From Siphonodentalium dalli (taxonomy: Eukaryota > Mollusca > Scaphopoda > Gadilida > Siphonodentaliidae), in NCBI GenBank assembly GCA_032622095.1, contig CP136065.1, positions 149,859,577 to 149,923,576 on the forward strand: a DNA stretch of 64,000 nt, in the 5' to 3' direction. Within the stretch, counting starts at the first letter, position 1. The number at the start of each line of letters is the position of its first letter. Below the pieces are notes generated by a model. It worked only from the letters and a program-made list of their open reading frames with translations, searched no databases and was not told where the DNA came from. A program made the position numbers and the translations under genes. This document shows positions 1 to 12,700 of this stretch, piece after piece.

Positions 1-505
1 ACTCAAAATTCACTTCCGACCTGAGTGAACATTCACACGACCATGATTAAATTGTAGGCGTAGAAATCGGGCCTGACAAAAAGTGGATAGTCTGTCCATA
101 TGATTGCGATTTCATTACAGATAGGGAAATTGTTGGTTGTTCATACTACTATAGTATAGCAGCTGTATATATACATGTAGCCCTATCAAAACTATAATGT
201 ATATCTTTCATGTATGTTATATCCTTGTCTAAAATGTTATATAGATTGTTTTTACTTTGAATTTGTTTTGGGATATCTGTACCTTACGTACACATAACTG
301 CGATTCTGTCACAAGTTGGGGTAACGATCGACTGATACGAAACATTTTCGCAGCTGAAATAAAACAGTGCTTGATATTCATTTTTACTCACGATGTTGTA
401 GTGAGCATCTACCCAACGATGGAAAATTCTCCACGTATGATTGCATCTTGGTCATGTGAATGTTCACTAATGTAAATATCAAATTTGAATACATTAGATT
501 TTTAG

Positions 506-612
506 AATGAGGAAGAATTTGGTGATGCTAGCCTACCGTGCAGGATAGTGTCACTAAATTCACCCTCTGGGGACCTCATTCTGCAAATGACAGACACTAT
601 TTGCAGGCTTGG
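506..612. repeat. Half element of the GAATGAGGTCC MITE family
   Basis: One hairpin and the right end (ATGACAGACACTATTTGCAG, then GCTTG) are present and the left end is missing. It lies just beyond the donor of the last exon. The remaining 500 bases to the start of the window show nothing else I can name. Confidence 0.7.
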
Positions 613-630
613 TTGAAAGCAAATACAAAC

Positions 631-764
631 CTGTTAATGGTATATGGTAAGTGATAGCTTTTAATCCGCTTCCTCCTTTCACCAACACTTTGACTATATC
701 CAACGCACGTTTAACAGATGTGTCATCATTCACAGCTTCGAGATGCATAATGAACATTGTAATG
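631..764 (-). CDS. Exon 32, type B (unit 9), last in window
   Basis: The 134 bases are one base completing a Ser codon, 44 codons and a final G at donor ACAG|GTTTGT. The acceptor is GTCTTTCCAG. The peptide starts ITMFIMHLEAVNDDT and ends YHIPLTG. The entry is secure by phase; the donor is weak, so the 3' border is less certain. The following C exon lies outside the window. Confidence 0.72.
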
Positions 765-3700
765 CTGGAAAGACATAATAATTTGTCAATTAAATGATTG
801 AAGTGATCCAGAGGGAACAATCTCTCTGTAAGAATGTTTCGGTCTCATGCATGTGAGAAGCCTTCCACGAGGTACATGTATCAAAAAATAATACTACAGT
901 AATGCCCTAAATAATCGTCTCCTTAACCACAGCAGAATTATGGGTAATTTTTCAGGATTTAGTCGGAAATATGGCTTGTCTCAGTGAAATCCTGAAAAAT
1001 TACCCATAATTCTGCTGTGGTTAAGGAGTCGATTACTTAGGGCATTACTGTAGGGAAAACACAGTGTTTACTCATCTAACTCCGAGTCTCTTTATCTTAT
1101 TCAGTTCAATGGTTGAGAGTAGAAGCTTGCTCTATGATAACCCATTTTTTAGATGACTGTCACTAGAATTTTTATGGCAAATTATTCAAATTAAATTTAC
1201 AAGAAAATACAAAATTAAAATAAAATTCTAACGACAATAAAGATAATCTGGCATAACATTCCATAGTGAGTGGAAAAATTTCATGAGTGGATATGGACCA
1301 TAATATGAGGACAATATTACCTATCGAGTATCTTTTCAGGTTCATATTTTATCAGTAATTTCTTAACTATTGGTAGCAGTTCTTCCCACTTTGTCTCTTT
1401 TACATTGAGAAGTCGCTGCATGTCGAGCAGTGAGGATATACCATTTACATTGATCGCTATCTGCTCTATATCACGTGCTAACATCGCCAGCCAAGTAATC
1501 TTGTCCGTGTAAAGACTTCTCATTAACTGTGGATTAGAAATATACATTATTAACACTATTATTGGCTATCAAGTAGTTATTTAAAAAAAAGATATATTTT
1601 TGATGCACTATTTGAAAATGAATAATCCCATCCTAGAAATAACACATTTTCCAATATAATTACCAATTTCAAGTGGTTGGATATCATAGAGTTTGCCCCC
1701 ACAGCCTTGTAGCAGTCAATAGGAAAGCGTCTCTGACAACAAATGTGAAGGTGGCTTCACCGATATTTTTGTTGTGGGGAATAAAGGCTTGGCCCTATGT
1801 TAAAAGGCTTACAAGGTGCAAATCTTCAAAAAATAACACAAAAGTACAAAATAAGGAGAAAGATAAATATATGATGAACTCAGCTTTCCATACATACCAC
1901 TACTGTTGGTTATTGGTTTGTTAAAAATGCTTAAATTTGGTGTCATATAGTAACAATATAAGTTTATTACAGCCAAGAAATGCCGACCAAATCCCAAAAC
2001 AGTGGCAAACCTGGTTGTTGATAAATGTCGACGTGTTGGATAAAAGGATCAGAGGAGATAACTCAATATAAACTTACAGCTTCAGTCAGCTTGGATAAAT
2101 CGATGGATGATTTGATAGCTTGGGCCAGCTTTGTTGTGTTCTCGTTGCAGAGATTGGCACTCATTTCAGATATATTGAATAACAGCGATGACTCAGAAAT
2201 ATGCGACAGTCGTGTGAAGTTGCACAGAAGATTTTCTATGTCAGAGGTTGTTCCATTTAGCAGCATTCCCTGTGATGAATAAGGTGTTTTTAGTTGGTGA
2301 TATGATCCAGACTGGACATAAACAGATTGAACAAATTCACTTACGTGTACAAGGAAGTCCAGGAGGTTCAGATCATTGCGGTCTAGTACCCCGGACTGGT
2401 TTGGTTCAATACTGGTCCGATTATCTAATATGTGAATCAACTGCTTTATTAATTTAACAAAGCGGTTTCAATATATAATAGAAATCAAGTTCAGTCCAGT
2501 GGAATAACATCCCTCGAGAATATTTGTAGAATTTTATACCCATTGTTTCAAAGGGTAGAGTCGGTTTGATTGTCTTAATTCAGTTTCATCATTGGAAAGC
2601 TTCTTTTAAATAGCATGCAATATGCCATATAGAATCAAATTTTATTATTCTTGTGACAAAGGACAATTATCACTGTTGGATACATGATCAATAATGGTTA
2701 CTCACTTCTGAATCACATTTACCAAATGATGTTTTAATCTGGGTTGTTTCATCAACTTCGGCCCAATTAAAGTGTATCTACTAAGTCATCATTTATCAAA
2801 AAATGAAAACACTAATAGCTAAAAGCTCATGGCATATATATTTACATAGCCTGTTTGTTACACTAAATCCTGATCGGTGATTGATCAACTGCCAATTGGG
2901 TCATACTTTTCATATCCCAATACAACACACCATAACACGAACCGACATCACATCTTGCCGACATAGATGACTAAATGCTGCAGATAGAATAAGTGTGCAT
3001 GTCTTTTAAGTGCTCGGCCATTGACTAATCGATCGATCATTTAGTTAGAATATTGGGCTAACTTACAGTGCAGCATAGTATAATATACAAACTGCAGACA
3101 CATTTCAGAAGAAATAAAACAGATGAGTTTTTAGAAAAAAATGAGGAAAAAGCTATACAAATATAAGAAATGGATGTAATATGAGTGTGTTTTATTAAGG
3201 GGTATGTATGTCACTGTGGTTATTTGAGCACATTCAGTGTGAGTGTGCCCATGCAACAATCAAAGCACTATACCCTTCAATAAAACACACTCAAACTACA
3301 TTCATTTCCTACATAGACAGAGCACAATGTGCAACTTAATCGAGAATCTTTAATCAAATGTGTTGCAGACAGTGCAAGGAGAGTTAAAATTTGAGATTAT
3401 GATGCAAGTTGTGTTCTGCATTTAAACCACATCCCTTCTGTTTGGTAATTAAGTTTAAAGACATATTATGGACTTGTTTGGGTTTATGAAAGTTATAAGT
3501 TAGTACTCAGGTGCTATGCCAACCTGGGGAATGTAGCATTCTACTAACAACGCCGAAAATTTCAAAGAAGTTGACCTATGCTCAATTGTAAAATTTACAA
3601 CTTGGTTCGGGATGCAACTATCGGCGATAAACTGATTAAAATTATTTCTCCACTGAGAGTCATTGCATTTAATTAAGATATAGGAATGACGGTGAGTCTT

Positions 3701-6700
3701 GTCAATTTGAATTAGTATTCGTAAAACTAATTATTTTGAACAACAGTGTTCTCCACTTCTATTTGATCACTCAACCGGAGTGTTTCACATCACTTTAATC
3801 CTTGACTGTGGGCTCTATTAACCCTTTCAGTGCCAAGTCCGATTTTTGTATCAACCCATATTTCCTTGATCATTTTTCAAATTTATTGATTATAATAATG
3901 TGATACATTGACGGAAAGAGCTCTACATTGACGGAAAGAGCTCTAAATTAACCCTTTCAGTGCCAAGTCCGATCTTTGTATCAACCCATATTTCCTTGAT
4001 CATTTTTCAAATTTATTGATTATAATAATGTGATACATAAATATGGGTTGATACAAAAATCGGACTTGGCACTGAAAGGGTTAATACCATACTTTTGATT
4101 TAAGTCTGATGAAAAACAGGTAATTTGTGGAGCATCACGATAGGCATATCATACATAACACATGTCATCGCTCTTGGTAACGTCAACACAAAGTAGTTTC
4201 GGCATGTATTCAACAAGTAGTATATACAACAATATCTATTCAAACGCTGAATATGTGTGCTTCACGCCAATGGGTGTGGAATAAATAATAATATGAATCG
4301 TATGTGACACGTAATGGGGCAAGCACACATGCTTTGCCTCAAATTTGCCTTTTATCGGCAACATAATATATAACGCTAAGAATAATTTAAGTAACATCAT
4401 GCAGTGGTCCCGGCGGAGATTACATGACAGGACTTGTCATGGATTGTACAATCTTGGTCATCTGGTCTGGATTCTGGAGCGCAAATCCAAAATGACATAA
4501 ATGATGTCAGAAAACGTTTCATGACGTCTTCGCTGGTTTTCATTAAGCTTTAGAACCAACGAAATTGGTCTAAATAAAACTAATAGGCCTAAAATCACAT
4601 GGGAATTATTCATAAGTTGTGAAGTATAGCTATTTCATTTTCATCGCGATGGTCCATTTCTGAATCCGAACTTTGGCAATCTCCACAAAGTTTCTAACTG
4701 GAAGTCACGTGACAAGTTCTCCAAAATCCACACCCGCGATCTTTGAAAAATCACTGATGGATATAGAACAAAAATTATGTGACGTCATTCACCTGTGCCT
4801 AAGGTATAAACAACCTGCTGTGCGCTGGTGGTTGCTAATATACTTTTCTCATTTAATCATATTTATCCAGCCATAGATCTAGCAGTTGGCAAATTGAAGC
4901 TGAAAAATTACAACTGATCTTGGGACAACCTGATTAACATTTTGTTGTGGCCACTTTAAGCTATCAACTTAGAATATGTCTTTCATCTTAATTCACTTAC
5001 TATGTCGAGATTGACAGATGAATTAAAGAAGGCCTTGATCACATCTGGAGCCAGTTTGAAGGACCTCTCCATAATGCCTTGTAAATCTGTACCTTTGCTG
5101 AAGACGTCTTCAAGAGTTGGCATGGCTGTAAAAGATAAAATGCTGAATCCACTCAATTTATTATTTTCACAAACTAGGCCATATAAATAAAAAGTCTGTT
5201 CTCAGTCGTCTCCCTCATGACTCAAAGAAGAATTCACAAAAATTTGTTGTACAAATTTATCTAGAAATTTCAGACTCAATCTCAACTAGAATTTTAGATA
5301 GGTTTTAGTTGATGGCTAAAAAGCATCGGATGATATTGGTTCTAGAGTTCACTCAGGAATGCTTTGAAAATTATATGATTATATCTCGTAAAATTATCCA
5401 ATCCATACATCCACCCATACCGAAAAAAAGAGCATCGCTATAGAGCAGGGCAAATACACCCATGGTAATTCCATAACTCTGGTGACAATTGACGGGCAGA
5501 ACTAGGGCCTGATGAATCGGCAATTTCAACATCAAATCGAATCTCGAAATCGAATTGAATCTCAAATCGAATCTTTTTCAAACACTTTAGTATATTCGCG
5601 GTACCGATCAGTGGGAGGTACATGTACGAGCAAAAATGGGGGCAAATGTCCGATGATTTTATTATGTCAATGAGATAACTCAGATTACGAAGGAGGTTCA
5701 TTAAACTTAATTTATATGACATGATATGAACAATATTTAATCACAGTTTTAAACAGTTTAATATATAAGAATGCACATCATTTCATATTTTGTCCCACTG
5801 CCACTATGCATGATTGAAGTTCGTGAAAAGTAAGCAGTTTGGAACTTTGGAGTCAATGGAGTCTGATCCGAGTCATTGCAAACAGCAACACTTCTGCGGA
5901 TATATGCTTCTCCCTGTCGCACACAGCAATATTGCGCATCGTGACTTGGGAATGGCGCATATGCCAATGGGATTACAGGAACTATAGTATCCCAACTTGG
6001 GCCTGTCTGTCGGAAAGCTGAGTGGACAACAATATTCCATTTCCTGGATAACATATATGCTGTTTAAAGATGTTGGTCAGTTTGGAGACGACATAATGGA
6101 GCCCAATGTGTACCGGTATTTATTATATCTATATCGTTTTAAATTTAAATTAAAAAAATATATATTATTTGATCGAGCTGTGTAACGCAATATAGGCTTT
6201 TCTGGTAAGAATTTCAGATACCGACATACAAATATGTCTCACAAGAAATTCACTTGCTTCGGCAGCTGGGGCCGGACTATATCGTGACATTGCTGGTATT
6301 ATGTGGTGGAGAAAACCGTGTGCGCTACGATTACGGTACAACCATGATGAACACGTGAACCATCACAGACCTACCTGCAGGTTGCACGAGATGCACCAAC
6401 CTTCCACGAGTAACCAGCGCTGGGACTGGGAGGCCAATATATATATCGAATCATAAGATTCGAAATCGAATCAAATCTCGAAGCTTTGTCGGGCCCTAGG
6501 CAGAACCCAAGTTCAAACTTGACCTGTAGTTTGGGCTAGTAAACTCACATAACATTTCATTCCATTCAGTTCAGACTTCCTAAGTCATCATCCGGAAACA
6601 AAAATTGAGTGCAAATTCCAACAAAATTAGATTAGTTAATGTTCAAGAATCAGAATTGATATCACTGAATTCTAATTCGTCTTCATAATGAGATGTTTAC

Positions 6701-9700
6701 AATTCATTTTGTTTCAATGAAAAATAAAGTAAGACTATAGTGGTCGAATAGCAGTCCGAACGGTTCTTTAGTCTTTAGCTAACAATCTGAATACAACCTT
6801 ACTGTTAGAAGACTAATTTGACCATTTCAATAGGATTAAATGGTAGTATGATTACTTTTATTAACACTCAAATACTAGTAGAAAGTAGAACTCTTAGTGA
6901 AGACTTATTAAGCATTTGGGTGCAGAGGCTCTCTGGAATTGTTGGAAAAATAAATATAAAAAGACCTTCCTCTCTCATCCAATTTTCCATACATAATTAT
7001 TTATTTCAAGGGACTTATAAGAATAAGTATGATATTTCATGCATTCTTTTGTGAACATTTACTTAGTGTGTACTTCAAATGAGGCTATTTTGTTATAAAA
7101 AATAAAAAGCTTATGCAAAATAAATGATGTGGTCGGGATGCTGCTCACGCATCATATGTTGCGCTTTCTGTGTCCACAACTGTTTTGAATATTCTGTTAT
7201 AAAATTTAAACTGACAAAAATTGGAAATATATTTCTGGTATATTACATACCCATCAATTTGCAGGATAAATCAACAATTTACAACATGTTAGTTAGGTTT
7301 ATCAAGTGAAGGGGGTGGGGGGTAAAAGCAACCGATATAAGAGACAATGCATTGTATGTAGTCGCTTGAAGTATTGCAATTTCTCACTGCCCCTCTCCCC
7401 CTCGTTGGTATTCAAATCCCTCTGGGATGGTTTTTTTTTTATTTCTTTGTCATGCTTTCATTTGCTCTCATCTTTGTTAGTTTGTTGCTAGCTTTAATTT
7501 TGTCATTTTGTGTGATTGCGCACAACTGTTGATTTGGTTATTACAACTTTTAAATTAAAGCTGACCATATTCAGAACTTATCTGGTATGTTACTCCCTTG
7601 ATTTACAGGATAAATATATACCTCAATAAAAGGGCCCGACGAATCGGCAATTACAACATCGAATTGAATCATGATAATGATTAAAAATAAAAACGAATCT
7701 CGACACTTTAGTAGATTCACAGTACGAGCAAAAATGGGGGCAAATGTCAGCTGATTTTATAATCAGTGAGATAACTAAGAAGGATCATTAAACTTCATTT
7801 CTATGACATGGTATGAACAATTTATAATAGATTAATATATAAGAATGGTATGACATCAGTTCATATTTTTGTGCCACTGCCACTATGCCATGACGTTCAT
7901 GAAAAGTAAGCAGCTTGGAGTCAATGGAGTCTGACTCGAATCATTGCAAACAGAAACACACATGTACACCTCACCCTGTTGCGACCAGCAGGCAAGTGCG
8001 ATATCAGAATTGCGTATTGTGACTTGGGAATGGTGCATACACAAACGAGATTACAGGAATTATATAGTATCACAACCAAGCCTTGAAATAGTGTGCCTGT
8101 CATTTGCAGAATGAGGTCCCCAGAGGGTGAATTTAGTGATGCTACCCCACATAGTGGGCTAGCATCACCAAATTCACCCTCTGGGAACCTCATTCTGCTG
8201 AGTTGTAAGCAGAATGAGGTCCCCAGAGGGTGAATTTGGTGATGCTATCCCGCTATGCGGGGGTAGCATCACTAAATTCACCCTCTGGGGACCTCATTCT
8301 GCAAATGACAGACACACTATTTCAAGGCTTGATCACAACTTGGGCCTGTTCGTCGGATCAACTGAGTTGTCAAGAACAATTCACGAAAGATGATGAATGG
8401 CTTTTTACAAAGAACATTCTTGATCGCAGAACTTAAGTGATTGATTTATTGGTGGTTTACCTCGCTTTGGCAGCTGGGGCCAAGCTATATCACGACATAG
8501 CACGAGTAACCCACCGATCTTCATTGAGTAACCAGCGCTGGGACTGGGAGGCCTATGTGCTGTGAGCTGTTGGGCAACTTACCCTACACAGAGGTCCCAG
8601 ATGGTCGCAAAGGGAGATACAGGTTATGTATTTGGGATATGATGAAACATTTATAAAGATAAGGGAGCTTGTCCAATTCCGACGGAGTTTCCGTCGGAAT
8701 CGGAGTTTCCGATGGATATTTCCGATCTCCGATACCGATGGCAATCGGAGTTTTTGTATCGGTATAAAACTCCGATTCCGTCGGAGATTTTTCGCTGTGT
8801 CGTCGGTAAAATCATCCGATTCAATCGGAGTTTTATATCGGAGTTCCCGTTCTTCAAGTGCGGTATGTTTTGGAAAACTCCGATCCCGTGAATTTTCGTA
8901 GGAGCTTTTAATAAATCGTCGTTTCGGTTCTTCGTGTATATTGTTTATATATATACCAGACACAACGGAGAAAGACATGTAACATGTTACGTCCATTCTC
9001 AGCGACTCGGCCATTTCCGCTTCGCTGAGGAAATAACCTCCCCATAAATAGAAACCATATTCGCGCAATGCTAAAATAGGCCTATAATTATCAGTCGACG
9101 TAAACATCTCCGTAATAATTATAATATCAGATGAATTTATATGATAATAATATACTGAGTTGAAATTTATGTCGACTGTATAATTATATGCGTGCAGGAT
9201 TTGAACCGGTGAAATATGATATCTACTGGTAAGTATATTATTGGGTGCATACAAGATTTGAAATACACTGGGTTTACGGTATTCTCAGAATCCGACGATG
9301 TTGCAAATATAGTTTATATCGCTAAGGGGTCATCTCAAAACTACTATCGGGATCCCGATAGGATACCGATAGTTATATATACAGTTATCGGGAAATTATC
9401 GGGAAATGACGCAACGTTTTTCGGGAAATTATCGGAATATTTACATAGTCTATCGGGATTCGATCTATCGGAGTTTACTTTCATTTCGGAGTATCATATT
9501 CCGAAAACAACGCATGTTGTTTGGAAAGTTTCTGTATCGGGATTACTCCGGACTTTTATCGCGATTTTATGTTTTATAGGCCTATCTTTATTATTGATTT
9601 AATAGTTTCCTAACATGAGAAATCGTTAGTATAAAGTTTTAAAGTATCAGGGGGCACGTGTCGTAGAACTATTATATGTTATACTGTGGTGATCAGTGGG

Positions 9701-12700
9701 TGCTACGTACAATATCGGTATTTTACCTGGACAATACACCCCACCCATCGGGAAATCTTCAAAATCAATAAATAAATTCACGGGGAGCATACCCAAATAT
9801 GTATAGTATAGGCCTTAATGCAAGTGGCTACTTTCACTTTCTAAAAATAGAACAGATCCATCAATTGATTAAATTCTAAGATTTATTTCGGCGTTGCATG
9901 CAGCGGCTACTATCTTCAAAGCTTAATTGTGTTTGTAATATGTTTAAATACATCCGACTTTTAAATATGGAGGAAATAAAGAAATACATATATTATGGCA
10001 AATGTAAAAGATTTGTATTTAATCGCGAATCGCCGACGACACAATTAATGCATGCACAATCGAGTGCAGTCTTAACACGAGATGTCGTATATGTTCTATT
10101 TTTAGCCCGATTCCAGGAATTGGGGTCATCAATATTTACGTTTCTGGGAACAACACACGTGGCATTGCAGAGTAATACGTCTCGAAGATTTCACACAGTG
10201 AACGGATTTATAAAACAATTTCAAACATGGGACAATTTAACTCAAGCTTAAAAAAAATATCGGGCCTGTGTACACGTAGGCCTATATTCCGAATATACAT
10301 AGCCTAGGCGAAATTTATATTGGAATATGTGCGATGTCCATGCAGCATTTGATGTGCTTTATAACGCAATCATGGCAATTGCATTTTTGTTTTCCGGCAC
10401 ATGCATGGAAACAACAAATCTCGCCAGTAGACAGCCGTAGAAAGAAAAATATATATCCACAGTGGGTTTAACTTTAGCCTAAGCAGGAAATTTTGCTGTT
10501 ATGCCTACATTCTGCATGGTCATGCAGTTTCGGGGGGGGGGTAGATCTATCATGCACGCCATGAATATCTACACGATTCTCTACCCTTTAGTCAAGAGTA
10601 GGCTATAGAAATTCGAAACATGACATATGGGGGGGGGGGGTGTCCTGCTGTACATGTAAAGTTTTAGCAACATTTAGCAGTAATATTCCATACTTTTTCA
10701 TGAATCGTAATATGGTAAATAAAGAGCGTGTGGAAATATGAATGGAAAATTCCATGCAAATCTGCAGTGCAAAGGTTATAAATACGCGAAGTAATCATAA
10801 CATTTAACTGACAATTAAATGTGTGCATGGGCTGCTTTTCATATTCTACATTAATTTCGTTTTCTGTAATTACTACTAATTATAATGCTGCATTGATTAT
10901 TTCGATAAGTTGAACATAGCCTAATTATGTTGACAGTGTCGAATTTCACGATTGCATCATCAAGGTCAAGGTAACACGATGCGATTTATTTGTAGTAGGC
11001 CTGCTCCTATATTTCGTCATTTTTATCTTTCAAAAAGATGTCTTGCTAACTTTTATTTAGTTTACTTTCGATATTAACCATTTACCCAACAGTAATATTA
11101 CCTCCAGCCAACAGAACTTTCTGGTGACGTCAAAGTTTTTGGGGGAAAACATGTATTATTACTAAATGTTATGTGGCTCCTGATTTATGAAATTATGTTC
11201 ATCTGTATGGATGGGGACTGGGAGTAAAAAAACAAATCCAGAGTTGTGAATCCCCCTCCCCAAGCATGATAGTATGGTGAATATTTAGTAGGTTTTATAT
11301 TTATATTTTATAACAATAAATGTAATAAACAAACGAAAGGTAAGTTTTGTTTTATCAACAGATCAATGTGACATTCAGTTTCAATTTCTCTGTCGGAAAA
11401 CCATATCACGAAATTGAGTGATTTATTAATGTTTTAAGCCATGGCTACGTGGTGAAATGAAACATAAAATAAATCATCAAGTGGCCTATCAACTCTTGGA
11501 TAGTTACGTGTAAATTCAGTTACAATTGACTGCATTATTAGTCCAAACTAGTCAACATTGTGCCATCGATTACAACGCACGTGTTTTTTTGTTTACTTCA
11601 ATTTACAACGCACCGGTTTTTGACCTTGACATTGCAGTCAATACATTCGTACCGCACATATCTTGTGCAATTAATAAATTAAACAATTCTTTCGTGTCTA
11701 CATTGTATCTTATGATCGAGAAAAGTGCTTTCTCTTAGTGAAATTTTGAGCAATCATATTCAATATAAAATGACAAGACAGTGCCGATAAGTAATTCGCG
11801 GTAAATGCAGCACTATTCGGAATTAATGCGCACTTTCAATTTAAAAATAGCCGCGTTTGTCTCGTGAACTCTTGTGTTCAAATAAAAGTAACTAATGTTA
11901 AACAATGTCATTTCTTTGATTTTTCACATCATGATATATGGCCAATTTACTTGAGTATTTGGCAGTGTTAATGCGCGGAGAATAATAATTTTATTAATCA
12001 AACGAGAGAACAAAACGGCCGATCGATGCACATTTGTGCTATACAGTATTTTATTATTGTTGCGCTGACGCCGGCAAGGTCCGAGGTGTTTTCATCGTCA
12101 TCAGCTGATCAATAAGTTCAATGGAAACACTCGATAAATGGTCAATTGATACTAACACTAAAGCTAAGATATATTATGTTTGAATTTGCAATGAATGTCA
12201 TTTATTTATTACCGAATGGCTAATAGTTATATAGCCATGATAGATGACAGTCCCCATTGTGCGCCCCACATTCCAACACCACGTGTTCGCAGGTACAAAT
12301 TTCTGTTGCTCGATCGTTATCAGTGGGCGTTTCTTGATCTTTCTTGGCGGGAGTGTTTTTTAAATAAACCATTTGGATTGAATCGTGTGTCCATTCCTTT
12401 GTATTTTTAGATTACATTGTGGAGAATATACTCAAGATTATATAATTGTCAATGCGCGCAGAATAATAATTTTATTAATCAAACGAGAGAACAAAACGGC
12501 CGATGCACATAAATTTGTGCTACAGTATTTTATCATTGCTGCAATGACGTCGACAAGGTTCCTAGATTTTTTCATCGTCATCAGCTGATCAATAAGTTCA
12601 ATGACAGCATTCGATAAATGGTCAATTGATAGTAATACTAAATCTAAGATATATTCTGTTTGAATTTGCAATGAATGTCATTTATGAATTACCGAATGGG

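Noticed and set aside
640-660. GGTAAGTG donor-like word on the plus strand
   Set aside because: It lies inside the last minus-strand exon and has no plus-strand exon before it.
9199-9215. GGATTTGAACCGGTG, like part of a tRNA T-arm
   Set aside because: No acceptor stem, D-arm or anticodon arm can be drawn around it.
8553-9254. Minus-strand open frame of 233 codons
   Set aside because: It runs through the hAT end, the TCGGAG array and unrelated sequence. The array words lack stops in this frame, so the openness is a by-product of the repeat.
9898-10251. 117-codon frame in the innermost transposon
   Set aside because: No transposase or DNA-binding motif is visible and the composition is that of the flanking noncoding DNA.
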